From the NCBI GenBank assembly GCA_014529385.2, contig CM043947.1:97372036-97436035 (forward strand): a stretch of 64,000 bases of DNA. The letters run 5' to 3'. This DNA is from Adiantum capillus-veneris (lineage: Eukaryota > Streptophyta > Polypodiopsida > Polypodiales > Pteridaceae). Shown here one piece after another: positions 1 to 10,699 of the stretch; position 1 is the stretch's first letter, and each line of letters begins with the position of its first letter. Made by a program: the position numbers and the translations under genes. Below the pieces are notes generated by a model. The model was not told where the DNA came from. It did not search any database and was given only the letters and a program-made list of their open reading frames with translations.

Positions 1-205
1 TGGTTATAGATTGAAGAAGTATCTGGCATGTTTGATACAATCGTGAGTGATGAAATACTATCAATAGAAGGAGACAATGTGGAAACATCTGAAACTGTGG
101 ATGAGGTTTATGGGGATGAGATGCAGCAGTTGTTCACCCTAGACACCTCTGCTTGTCATGAATGATCAAGCAGGCTAGGGCGGCTGGCAAGCTATGTCAA
201 ACAAA
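1..205 (+). pseudogene. 3' tail of a Ty3/gypsy pol (remnant)
   Basis: A short open frame from 28 to 165 ends in the residues SACHE followed by TGA. The DNA right after it (gaatgatcaagcaggctag) closely matches the DNA after the pol stop of the complete element at about 11967 (gaatgatctagtaggctaag), where the frame ends ATDHE. I therefore read this as the C-terminal tail of an integrase polyprotein from the same family, cut off at the window edge. No catalytic motif lies inside the window. It could extend far to the left. Confidence 0.5.
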
Positions 206-529
206 TTTTGGATGAAGATAAAGTTACTAATCCATGCTAAAAAGCTTGCTCACTAGCCTCGAGTACATAGATGTACATAATGTTTTGAGTTTTCAGAGTG
301 CTCTTGTAGAATTTATGTATAAAGGCTTGGTTCTACTTAGTCATTTGCAAGAGTTTTGGGTTGGTCAAACTTCTAAAAGGTGGTTTCCAATAAGTATTTT
401 CAGTCGTGCTGGATAGACGGTGCATCGATCTCATATATCATGAGTTACATGCATTTGAAGTGAGCGGGTCCTTACTTAGAAAGTGGGTGTGGATGCGTGC
501 GAGGAAAGGCAAGTGGGCTTATTTGATAC
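206..529. other. Unassigned spacer between gypsy tail and Penelope-like element
   Basis: No coding frame with recognisable motifs and no strong repeat is visible. It may be part of the 3' LTR of the element whose pol tail precedes it, but no second copy in the window confirms this. Confidence 0.4.
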
Positions 530-875
530 ATTTAATTAGAAAAAGTATGGCCGAGGATTTTTGGAAATAGTCGAAGTGATAAGCTCTATGCCGGGCTTTA
601 CAGCGTCGCATTCGGTGCTCGGAGTCTCCCGCCACGCCTCCGCCAAGATTGCTCGGTGTGGGGAGCAAAAAAGGAAATTTATAGGCTTAAGTGGAAAAGT
701 GGGAGGATGGTGCCAAGTGGCAATGGAGTAATCCCACATGGGGGGGAGAAAGTGGAAATTGGAGGGTATAAGGGGGGGAGTGGGCACCCCCTATGGTTGT
801 ATCAAAGGGGCAAATGGAGCTTCTCTTGCCTTGCTAATGGGGCTTGTGGGTGTTGGGGGAGAGAGGGGGCACCCA
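530..875 (+). repeat. Left pseudo-LTR of the Penelope-like element
   Basis: Begins atttaattagaaaaag and ends ggcaccca. It matches 4218-4562 along its whole length with about a dozen substitutions or small indels. The start and end positions are where the two copies stop matching. Confidence 0.75.
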
Positions 876-1053
876 AAAAATCCTTCCTTTACTCCCCTCC
901 TAACAAGCCTATCACAAACCCAAAATACCCCCTCAATCGCATTCATAACCTCTTTACACCAAATATCCCTTCTGTCTACAACCCTAAAACAAAATCCAAG
1001 CCATTCCCCTACAACAAGCTAACCAAACCTCCCAACCACAATTTAATCGTCCT

Positions 1054-3562
1054 CAAGAAGACAATGAAGACGACAACACCCATCACCACCACTACACCAA
1101 TCACGACAACAACATTAACAACACCAATTGCGATGACGATAATAACCACAAGCATGCCTACGATGATGACAACATCCACAAGTGTGCCTACAATGATGCG
1201 GGAAAAGGAAAAGGGAGGAGGGATTAGGGCCTTCTTGTCCAACCTCTTGGTTACACTTGCTTTTTAGCAAGCCCCCCCCCCCCTCCCTTACCTTTGGATA
1301 AACACTCAACACTCTATCACTTCCATCTCTACCTCACCACCTTCTATCCTATCTGTTTCCAACGGAGCCCCCCCCATCCCTTTCAAAAAACTTCCCACAG
1401 ATAGAGGAAGGAAGAGACACAAATTTTGGCTTCCTCTCATAAATCTCCATGCCTTCAAACTCACAATTTTTGGTAAGCTCCCTTCATTTACCTTGGTCAA
1501 CAACCTTTGTACTAACTTTGTGCATAATTTCACCTCCCGTCCCCTCTCTAATGTGATGAAAAGAAATGCTTAGACCTAGGACTTAAATACATCCCCCCCT
1601 CCCCCTAACCCCCCTGCGGAACTCATTATCAAAGCCCTTTACAACTCAAAATGTTCTTTCAATCTTCTACATCCAACACACCCCCCCCTTACAAAATCCC
1701 TAACCCCTCTTGGATACCCCCTTCTTTAGATCCTACACTAGAGAGGATCACATCCCTAAACCTCCAAAATCTTAAAGATGCACTTGTACACTACAAATCT
1801 TCCCACTCAAAACTTCCCAAATTCGTCAAGCGTTCCCTTAAAACTCTTTCAATGGTTGACAAAATAGTTATTAAGCCGACGGATAAAAATCTTGGCCTTA
1901 CCATCCTATCACGAGAATGGTACGAACAAGAAGCCTATAGACAACTCAATGATTTCTCCACATACACACCCCTCACCCCACCACCACTAAACTACCTTGC
2001 CCCCTTACTCCACTCCATCACCCTCAAATACACTCTTCTAACCCTAGATGAAGCCACCTTTATCCTCACACCAGTCCTTAAACCCTTCAAACCCTGTCCT
2101 ATCCAATTTCTCCCTAAGATACACAAACCCTTACTTGTAGCCTGCCCTATTTGCTCTTACCGTGGATACTTGTTTGAAAACGATTCCAAATGGCTACACT
2201 TCCCACTTTATTCTGTCCTCCTTTCACAAGAGCAACACCTTAAAGACTCGCTATCCCTCATCATCGATCTCCGCTCCCAGACTTTCCCCCCCCCCATTGT
2301 CTCCTTTTTACCTTCGATGTGACCTCCATTTACCCTAGCATCCCTATGACTGAGGGACTCATAGCCCTTAGAAATACCATCACTAACTTCTTCGACACCC
2401 CAAAAACAAAGTTCATCATCTCACTTGCCACCCTTATTCTTTCACACCATTATCTCTGCTTCAAAGGTAAAGTGTGGAAGCAAATAAAAGGCACAGCAAT
2501 GGGATCTAATTTTGCAATGGTTTATGCTTGCCTCTTTCTTTGTCACCTAAAAAACCACTCCCTTATTATCCTTAGCCCGAACCTAGCATATTACAAAAGA
2601 TTCATAGATGATGCCTTCGGGGTCTGGACAGGAAGTCGTAAATCACTTACCAAAGCCTTCGCTTCTTATGCCTTCCGTTTACAAGAACATATAGTGATCT
2701 CATTCATCATTTCTTCCTTTGAAGCTACCATCCTAGATGTCCACTTCTACAAGGGACATGCTTTCAACTTTTATGGTATCCTTGATTCCAATTGTTACCA
2801 AAAGCCTCTCAACTCATACCAATATATACCTTGGATCTCTTGGCACCCTCTCCACCAAAAAGTAGCCTTTATCAAAACAGAACTTAGACGCTATATCATC
2901 AGGGAAAGTAATCCCGATGGATTCTCTAGTTTGAGAAATCTCTTCTTCCTAAGGCTCATTCACAGAGGCTACCCAAGAAACTTCCTTCTTAAGGTATTTG
3001 GATTGATCACTTATAAGGAACAAATCTCTCTCTTAACCAAAACCCCTTCTTCAAAAAACCCTCTCCCTAACATCCTCAAACAACCTTTTGCACCAGAAAC
3101 TTGAATAATTCATCCTACCCTTACAATAGGCAAACCTATCCATACGGCCTGCAACCTCTCTCCCACCCTTTCTCATCTTGACAAACATATACTATGTTGG
3201 ATCAATGGCCAAAACTTAGGCACTCGTTTAAACAAATCCAAAAACAAGATTCAAACCAATTTTTTTTGAAATACTCTTTATACCCTACCCTAACCACTAC
3301 CGCTTGTTTTGCAGGTTGATTCTCAAAGCCCCTCCTCCCCCCCAAAAAATCTCACCGGCAACAAAGACCCCTCCTATTCTAAAATCCCCCCTTCTTCTTT
3401 GGAGCTTACATTCCAAATTTTTGTCCCTTTGAATTGTACTCTTGTAACACCATTTTGTGAATTAAACTACTCCCCCTTGCTCCTCAAGCTCTCAAATCAG
3501 CCCCCCCCCCCGATGTACACCTTACACCCAGTCCTGTACATTACACTCCCAGTCTTGGATTA
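1054..3562 (+). pseudogene. Penelope-type reverse transcriptase ORF, frameshifted
   Basis: The recognisable core runs from about 1651 to 3104 in two frames. The first frame holds the N-terminal RT motifs (IKPTDKNLGL at about 1873 and LPKIHKP at about 2113). The second holds motif A in the form FTFDVTSIYPSIP (about 2305-2343), then KGTAMGSNFA (about 2485) and the catalytic FIDD at 2601-2612. The frame changes at a run of ten C (2286-2295). Upstream, about 1054-1226 reads as an Asp/Asn/His-rich stretch ending in a stop, probably part of the N-terminal extension. Downstream, weakly preserved frames continue to about 3562 with stops. RT of this class copies element RNA into DNA at the target. The gene is inactive as it stands. 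Confidence 0.7.
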
Positions 3563-3781
3563 AAAACTATTTTGAAATCAAACAACTCTTTTTCTAATTA
3601 GCACCACCCTTCGTGTTATTCTTAAAAACCCTCCCTACCCTTTATTCCCTCCTTGTTTTCTATTTTAGTCCCCCTTAAAATTTACCCCCTCCAATACTCT
3701 TTTATACCAAAACAAGCAACCCGCAGTATCACCCCTCTGTTACACCATTGAGGGATACACCCCCTTGTATTGCGTTCGACG

Positions 3782-3809
3782 CCCCCCCCCCCCCCCCCCC
3801 CCCCCCCCC
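3782..3809 (+). repeat. Poly-C run of 28
   Basis: Uninterrupted C homopolymer in the 3' part of the Penelope-like element. Shorter C runs occur at 1272-1283, 2286-2295, 3501-3511 and 4022-4035. Exact lengths are likely to be assembly-sensitive. Confidence 0.9.
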
Positions 3810-4085
3810 AAACCCACCCACCATTTTACCCATATTATTAGGCACCGCCTTCACTTACACCACCCCTCGGCTAACAGTCAATGAAGACTTCCCTCGATAA
3901 AAATGTCTAAACCCTTATTTTTTTTATCTATGGGGACTCTACACCACACTCTAAACCACTCTCTTCCTTCAGTTAGATGAACTAACTCCCTAACTAAACC
4001 CCTTCAAAAGTACACTTCCTTCCCCCCCCCCCCCCATATAAAGAACATCCTCTCCCCCATTTTTTTCCTTTTGTCTCCATACTTC

Positions 4086-4127
4086 TACCACTGATGAGCT
4101 CCTCAATGGAGAAAAATGCGTTTGGTA
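4086..4127 (+). ncRNA. Hammerhead-ribozyme-like motif (degenerate)
   Basis: Just upstream of the right pseudo-LTR the order is TACCA (4086-4090), the hammerhead core CTGATGA (4091-4097), a CTCC/GGAG hairpin, an A-rich GAAAAA, then ATGCGTT and TGGTA (4123-4127), which pairs with TACCA as stem I. Hammerheads in Penelope-like elements are established, and the ATGCGT segment resembles the tiny stem III of such type-I ribozymes. The GAAA junction carries extra A and the closing base pair of stem II is off, so activity is doubtful. It could be chance. Confidence 0.35.
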
Positions 4128-4217
4128 TCCCATAGCCCACCCCCACCGCACCTCGAGCTCCCCTCCTTATTGCTCAAGAACATAGTGCTTTGCACGCTTA
4201 AACATAGTTATGAATAG

Positions 4218-4562
4218 ATTTAATTAGAAAAAGTATGGCCGAAGATTTTTGGAAATAGCCAAAGTGATAAGCTCGCGCCGAGCTTTACAGCGTCCCATTC
4301 GGTGCTCGGAGTCACCCGCCACGCCTCCGCCAAGATTGCTCGGTGTGGGGAGCAAAAAAGGAAATTTATAGGCTTAAGTGGAAAAGTGGGAGGATGGTGC
4401 CAAGTGGCAATGGAGTAATCCCACATGGGGGGGAGAAAGTGGAAATTGGAGGGTATAAGGGGGGGAGTGGGCACCCCCTAAGGTTGTATCAAAGGGACAA
4501 ATGGAGCTTCTCTTGCCTTGCTAATGGGGCTTGTGGGTGTTGGGGGAGAGAGGGGACACCCA
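4218..4562 (+). repeat. Right pseudo-LTR of the Penelope-like element
   Basis: Near-identical direct repeat of 530-875. Downstream of it the sequence is unrelated to what follows the left copy, which fits a second tandem copy that was truncated. Confidence 0.75.
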
Positions 4563-5339
4563 TTGTGAGTTTCCAATGCTTGCACAGGCACCTAGTCACC
4601 TTTTTGGTCCCTGGACACTTGCCCCCACCCCATTCCTTGGTCAGATAATCACCGACAACTCATTTTTCACCCAAAATAGGCCAAAATTGGAGCAATTAAA
4701 AGGTGCCCAAGGAGAGAAACATGTCGGCTAAGAGGAGAGAGAAAATCATTTGGGATAAGAGCCAAAAAATCCCCCTTTTTAATAGCTGCAATTCTCTGCA
4801 CACCCTTTTTCCTAACAGAGACTAGCTTTTTTGGAGCTTTTGAGAGATACCCCAACTTTGAAAGCTTGTAACTCTCTCGGTTGTTGTCGGAATCAAGCAT
4901 ATGGATACTCTACGAGGTCTACATAACACAAGATTCATCTTTATGGTCTTGGTTTTCATCAATTTTAATCATGATTCGGGTTAGGGTTGTTTCCCGCCAG
5001 ACTTTACGGGTGTTTGACATAGGTGTTTTCCGCAGCTTTATGGTGTTTCCTTCTGAGGGTGTGGTGTGTGCAAGGCTATAGAGGTTCTTGTTTTCCTTCT
5101 TGTTTGCATGCTAGCAGCGTGGCAAGGATGTTTTAGCCTATGGCAATGGCGCACGGCACCGATGGTTGGCGGTAGATAGGGGGGATTTGGCGACACTGTA
5201 GTCTCGCGCAGTGATGATGTGGCCGGTTAATTGAGTGGCCGTTCCTATGGTCCTTGGAGGCCCCATATTTTGAAAGACGAGGGGGGAGGATATTAGCAAT
5301 ATCGCTAATGATTTCTCGGCATGAAGTTAGGGGCGTGCC

Positions 5340-5344
<5 letters not shown>
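4563..5344. other. Non-coding stretch between Penelope-like element and GA microsatellite
   Basis: No recognisable coding frame. Nothing here matches another part of the window. It may be decayed LTR or leader DNA. Confidence 0.4.

Positions 5345-5424
<80 letters not shown>
5345..5424 (+). repeat. (GA)n microsatellite, about 80 bp
   Basis: Uninterrupted GA dinucleotides. Open frames across it encode only Arg-Glu repeats and are not genes. A shorter GA run follows at about 5567-5586. Confidence 0.95.
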
Positions 5425-5427
<3 letters not shown>

Positions 5428-5691
5428 CCGAGTCCAGACTATAGGGAGCCGAAAGGGCGACCATTTCAAAGGGAAACCAGGAGGGGCGCCATGTGCAAAA
5501 CGATAGTGGCTGGGCAGATCAATGGGCCCATTTCAAACAAGGGCAAGCCAAGGTGAAGGGTAAGGTGAAAGAGAGAGAGAGAGAGAAGGCAGGTCAAAGA
5601 GAGTCAAAGGAGCAGTGCAAGGTTGGGTAGTCCAAAGGATAAAAAATAAAGAAAAGAGAAAAAAATAAAAAATGCCTAGGGGCAGTAGCGA

Positions 5692-6497
5692 TGTTAGGAG
5701 TTTTTTGGAAGAAGGGATTGCGCATATGTATATACACATGCACGGTGCATAAAATAAAGGATTGCCCATTTTCCAGAGCTAGGTGGTTGCGTGGGGCCCA
5801 TGTGTGTACAGGTAGGACAACATGTACATAGTGCATTGATTTTCACTATGACTAGTACCAGTGTGTTTTTTCTATAATAATGAGGAGCTGGTAGCACGTA
5901 GAACTTCTCGAGGAAGCTATCCGCGGGCCGACGACATGAGGTAAGCAAGTGCGTCAGATGGCATCTAGTGGCGTCAGGAGGTCAAATGGGGTCAATATTT
6001 GCACATGGATAAGTACGGACACAACGTGGGTGTTTTCTTGTGATAATTATGCAAAAAGGTAATCATGAGGAACATATTTTGGGGCCATTTCACGTGGTGG
6101 CGGGATGTATTATTGGAAAAAGTTGAGTGCCAGGTGTACGGATGGATGCAACAGGGTGATAACTATGCACTGCGAGGCCACTTTTTGGCGTGTTCGGGGT
6201 CCGTTTGAGGTCAACTAAAAGGCCAAAGGCGCCCAAGTAATAAAGCTAAGTGTGGGAACTAAAAAAACTGAGAGAGGACCAGAAAAAACATGGAGAGAAG
6301 AGGAGGAACATCCGCAACTGAGTTTTTGCTGTTTTTGGAGCCTACTTTTGGTCATAAACTGCTCATCCGAGGTTGGATTTGAGCACTTTGACATTGTAGA
6401 CTGGGGTTTTGGGCTGTTCTAGATGCAATGGCACTGTCCATTTTGCCAAATTTGTCACTATTTTTCTGTTGTTTTAGCTGTGTAAGTTTTTCATGTG
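5692..6497 (+). repeat. 5' LTR of the 5.7-12.8 kb gypsy element
   Basis: Matches 11997-12800 along its length with scattered substitutions. The outer edge is fixed by the AGCGA duplication. The LTR ends ATGTG here and CTATG in the other copy instead of the usual CA. The terminal taggag/ctccta bases are inverted repeats. Confidence 0.85.
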
Positions 6498-6667
6498 AGC
6501 CTATTGTAATTTCGATGATTAACTATGAGAACTCATTTGATGTGCATGTGTTTATCCTTATCTAAAGTTGAGCTCCATTGAAGTTTCTGGGGATTGGGCC
6601 AGTAAAAACTTTGGGTTCTTGCGTGTGTGTTAGAAGGGGTTCTCAAAGCATTGAAACTTGGGTAGCC

Positions 6668-7605
6668 ATGGCTTTCTCTTATCCGGAATTTCATCGAAAA
6701 AGTGATGAAGATGTGGAAGATTATTTGGAAAATATGGAAGTTGTCTGCATTAGCAACCATATTCGTGACACACGTAGATGTTACGTCTTCTCCAGATTTG
6801 TTTGAAGAGTAATGCACGAGTTTGGTCCAAAGCATTTGAAGAGGAGTTGAGTGTGGCTGATCCACCTGTAAGATTGAGTTGGGACAATCTAAGGCATGGA
6901 TTGGAAGTGGAGTTTGTGAAGACAACAAATGTGGCAAGAAGTACAAGGTTTGGTGCAAAAGGAAGGTGAGCAAGTAGATGCATACATACGTAAGTTTTCA
7001 TTGGCATGGGAGCAAATGTGCAAGGCCTTAACACCACAAGTACCCCCACCTGACATGAAGAAGGGCAGGTTCTTGGCTGGTCTTTGGGAGAATATACGTT
7101 GGAGAGTGGAGCTAAAGAATCCTAGGACATATGAAGATGCATTGGAGGTGGCAAGGAACAAAGAGTGGAAGCTGATGAAAATGAGCCAGCTAGGAGTAGA
7201 GTCTTTGCCTATGAGGTCTGAATTTCAGCCTATGGATTCTTTGCAAGGTTGTATGCCAGGGGTTCATCATGAACCAGGGGTTTCTGTTACTCCTCAGGTT
7301 ATGCCATCAGTGGTCACTACAATAGTGCAAGATGATGGGCTAAGGCAAGATATGAGGCAAGTGGTAGATTCAATGAAGAATCTCAGCCTAAACATGCTAG
7401 GTCAAGTGGGAAATAATCGAGGTCGAGGGAGGTTTGCAAATCAGCCAGGAGGTGAAGAAAGACCCAAGAATGGTGTTGGACAAAGAAATGGTAGGTTCTA
7501 GAGGCAGATGCCCACATGTTATAATTGTGGAGAGTTGGGACACATCAGCCCGCAATGTGATAATCCACCAAGGATGGGGAAAGACATGTATCCATTTCCA
7601 AGATA
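6668..7605 (+). pseudogene. Gypsy gag (nucleocapsid precursor), frameshifted
   Basis: Starts at ATG 6668 in a good context (gccATGGc) with MAFSYPEF, homologous to the intact gag at 46933 (MAFNFPEF). It is broken by frameshifts near 6800 and 6930. The capsid-like part continues as WQEVQGLVQKEGEQVDAYIR (from 6930) and ends in a CCHC zinc knuckle, CYNCGELGHISPQC (about 7516-7557), after a premature TAG at 7499-7501. Gag packages element RNA into virus-like particles. All breaks relative to the sister copy are small indels or single-base stops. Confidence 0.8.
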
Positions 7606-8537
7606 GGTGCTAACTAGGTCAAATGATTATGGCATTGAAATTAAGGGAGAAGAAGGAACCAATGGATTAACCCAAGAGAAAAAGGGAAAGACAAAAGTGA
7701 TAAGTGTAGTCAACTTGGAGAAGGCATCAAAGCTAGAGGATACATTAGTGATGCCTATTGGGAAGAGGACCACAGATTACAAGGAAGGAAGAAGTGCCCC
7801 AGGTCCTAGTAAGAAGAAGGGAAAGAGCCATGAAGGCGAGGATGTCAAGGCCAAGAGAAAAAGGAGGGCTCGTCAAGTTTCATGTTTCAGATTTTCCACT
7901 AGGGGATGGGCAATTAAGCTATGACTTGAAGGAGGATTTGACGAGCAGGAAAGTCGATGTTACTTTTGGGCAGCTTATAGAGATAGTGCCTAAGCTAAAG
8001 AGACCATGGAAAAGGATGGTTAACCCAATGGAGAAAGAGCCAGAGAGAGGTTCAGTAAAGGTGTTAGCAATGGACTAACTACCAGACATTTGGCCAATAG
8101 TAGATGTGTGGCACAAAAGACAAAATTTGGGACAAGGTTATGTTGATGGCGGAGCCCAAATATGTGTCATAACACACTCCTACGTCGAGAAGATGGGTCT
8201 TATAGTGACTGGGGTGTCAGGCTTTCAGATCAGATTGACAAACCATCAGAAAGTAAAATGTTTGGGTGTTGTAAAGAGCTTAGAAGTGGAGGCATATGGT
8301 GCAAAGGCAGTGGTTGATTTTCATGTGATTCCAACGGGGTTGGGAGCATATCCTATTATACTGGGTAGACCATGGTTACGTGCAGTGGGAGCTGTTCAAG
8401 ATTGGAGACATGGTACAATTAACCTCTATGAAAGACGGTTGCCAAGAAGCTACATAATATGGACACAAGGAAACGATTGGAGGAACTTTATGAAGACGAG
8501 GATGAGTCTAGTGATGAGGACTATTCCAAGTGTTTGA
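7606..8537 (+). pseudogene. Gypsy retropepsin (aspartic protease) region
   Basis: After a Lys/Arg-rich linker, the fold signature is YVDGGAQICVIT (about 8141-8176) and, some 65 residues on, IILGRPWL. The catalytic triad reads D-G-G rather than D-S/T-G. The same triad is seen in the sister element at 48440, so it is a family trait rather than damage. Frameshifts near 7870 and 8440 and an in-frame TAA at about 8078 disrupt it. The enzyme would cut the Gag-Pol polyprotein. Confidence 0.75.
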
Positions 8538-10245
8538 GGAGGATAGTGATAGTACCACTAGCAGTGATGAGGATGTGGATGTTGCATTTCTTCTGATGGA
8601 CAAAGAAACCAATGAGGCTGGTTTAGTTGCATTTGCAAAGGAGGTTGAAGATGAAAGTGAAGGGCCTTATGAAGTGATTGAAGGGCTAATGCAAACCAAG
8701 GTTGAATTGTCAAAGAAGCAGGAATTGATGACACAAATGATCAGTGGAGACCTCTCAACTATGGAGAAGGCGATATATTTGCACATGCTGGCTAGTTTTC
8801 CTGATTTGTTCATTACTTCATATGAAGAGATTAGAGGGTTCAAAGGAGAAGAGATGAATATAGAGCTAAAAGAAGGTGCTAATCCAGTGTGGCAAAGGCT
8901 AAGAAGGATGGGTCAAGAGAAAATGGAAGCCTTGCGGGAAGAGGTGGACAAGTTATTGAAGGCAGGGTTCATAGTCCCAGTGGAAACCACAAAATGGGTG
9001 AGTCCAGTACTAGTTAGCCCTAAGAAGGATGGGAAATGGAGGATTTGTGTAGATTTTAAACCCTTAAATGGAGCCACTAAGAAAAATCCATATCATCTCC
9101 CATTCATCGATTAGATCTTGGATTCAGTAGTAGGTTATGAGAGGTACAGTGTGTGTGATGGTATTTCAGGCTATTTTCAATTGAAGATTGCTCTTAAAGA
9201 CCAAACAAAGACAACTTTCATTATGCCATGGGGCTGCTATTGCTACACGGTATTGCCATTTGGGTTGTCAAATGGACCATCTTTCTATCAAGAGAGAGCA
9301 AATTGGGTATTGGAACCATTCATTGGTAGTTTTGTTAAATCTTTTATGGACAACTTCTGTGTCTACAGCAGTAGGGCTGAACACCATGAGATGCTGCAGA
9401 TGGTATTGGATCAATATAATGAATGTGGAGGACAACTAAATCCAAAGAAATGTCATTTGGCACAACCAAGGTTGAAGTTATTGGGCCATATGGTGTCAGA
9501 AAATGGCATTGAGGCTGATCCAGACAAGGTTAAGTCTCTTATTCTTCTTCCATTGCCCAAGAGTACAAAGCAATTGGCAACTTTTATACACAAAGTGAAG
9601 TACATGGCGTGGTTTATTCCATTGTCTTCATAGCTCCTTTATCCATTACAACAAGTGGCAAAGCATGATCCATTGCAATGGGATGAAAAATGTGAAGAAG
9701 TGTTTCAAGAGGTGTTAGGGGGGCTGTCAGCATGAAGGTTCCTGATTGGGAAAAAGTGTTTTATGTAAATCCATCAGTAGGGGATGATGCCATTGGAACC
9801 ATTCTATTGAAAAATGGGAAGGGCAGCCATTATATATGAGGCCAGTGTATTGTGCAAGCCGAGTGAAGTTGGTAGCATAGAGAAAATTCTCGGAAGTAGA
9901 GCTAGTGATACCAGTGTAATATTTGCTTGTCGACAATTTTGTCATTACTTGCTACCACGACCTTTTGTTTTCTTGATGAGTTACGCCTTTTTGCCACAGT
10001 TAATTAATGGCACTAACATGTCAAATGTGGTGAAGAAATGGGTAATTGAGCTGCAAGAGTTTGAGTTCTCTTTTCTAGTGGAAGACAGTACAAGAGCTAC
10101 CTTAGCTAATTTGTTGACTTACAAGGAGAATCCCCTCCTTGTTAAGGAAGAAGTTGTGAGAAGGGTAGTTGAAGAAGTGCCCCAGATCAGCAATGCACAT
10201 GTGTTGTTTTTTGATGGCTCATACAGAAAGAGCCATGATGTGGCT
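8530..10245 (+). pseudogene. Gypsy reverse transcriptase and first RNase H
   Basis: The frame from 8530 begins with an acidic linker. It then shows RT motifs WVSPVLVSPKKDGKWRICVD (about 8995), YSVCDGISGYFQLKIA (about 9145) and VLPFGLSN (about 9250). The active site reads FMDN (9343-9354), not F/YxDD, so the second catalytic aspartate is lost (AAC codon 9352-9354). TAG stops lie at 9112-9114 and 9631-9633. Decayed RNase H follows (VPDWEKVFYV near 9738) with frameshifts. In the intact family this enzyme synthesises and processes element cDNA. Confidence 0.85.
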
Positions 10246-10659
10246 TAAGGGGGTATAACACTTTATGATCCAGAGGGGAAGCTAGTATGCAAGAGAGGGT
10301 TCAAGTTGGATGCGCATAGTAACAATGAGGCTGAATATGCTATTTTGGAAGCCGGATTACACATTTGTTTAAAACATGGGATTAGAAGGTTGAGCATAAA
10401 AGGTGATTCCTTGTTAGTTGGGAAGCAAGTGTTGGGTGTGTGGAAGATCAAGAACACCTCATTGAAGGAAATGTGTTTTAGAATTAAAGGCCTGTTAAAA
10501 AAGTTTGAAGCATGGAGCATCAGACACATTGAACGTGCTCTAAATGGAGAGGCACATGAAGCAACTCAAAGCATGATTGGGGAGCTATTTGTATTGAGGA
10601 CCAATTTACCTCTTTATCATGGCTGGGAAAGTTTGGCTCAAGAAGAGGAGGTTTGCTAA
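10150..10659 (+). pseudogene. Second (plant RVT_3-type) RNase H domain
   Basis: Reads LFFDGSYRKS (about 10207), then GGITLYDPEGKLVCKRGF, SNNEAEYAILEAGL (about 10320) and IKGDSLLVGKQV (about 10396). This is the D-E-D pattern of the additional RNase H acquired by Tat-lineage plant elements. One in-frame TAA (10246-10248) interrupts it. It lies between the first RNase H and the integrase, the standard position for this lineage. Confidence 0.8.
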
Positions 10660-10699
10660 CAGGAATCATTCCAAAAGACATTCATAAGTCTATGGTTTT

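Larger units (their letters stand above)
530..4562 (+). mobile_element. Penelope-like retroelement with flanking pseudo-LTRs
   Basis: Two direct repeats of about 345 bp (530-875 and 4218-4562, roughly a dozen differences) bracket a reverse transcriptase frame whose motifs are of Penelope type. Tandem or partial-tandem organisation with such pseudo-LTRs is characteristic of Penelope-like elements. No GIY-YIG endonuclease motif is seen after the RT, so the element resembles the endonuclease-less Coprina/Athena group known from plants and fungi (inference). The coding strand is markedly C-rich with several long C runs. Insertion duplications are not evident. Confidence 0.7.

Noticed and set aside
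656-1267. 203-codon frame (Thr-rich) as the true N-terminus of the Penelope protein
   Set aside because: The Thr-rich reading is one frame of a low-complexity stretch; another frame reads Asp/Asn/His-rich, and neither is confirmed.
2319-2345. Telomere-like repeats near the Penelope-like element
   Set aside because: Only isolated ccctag-like words, no tandem TTTAGGG or CCCTAAA array.
5254-5556. Open frames of 61-100 codons across the GA tract
   Set aside because: They encode Arg-Glu repeats from the microsatellite; no domain and no homologous copy.
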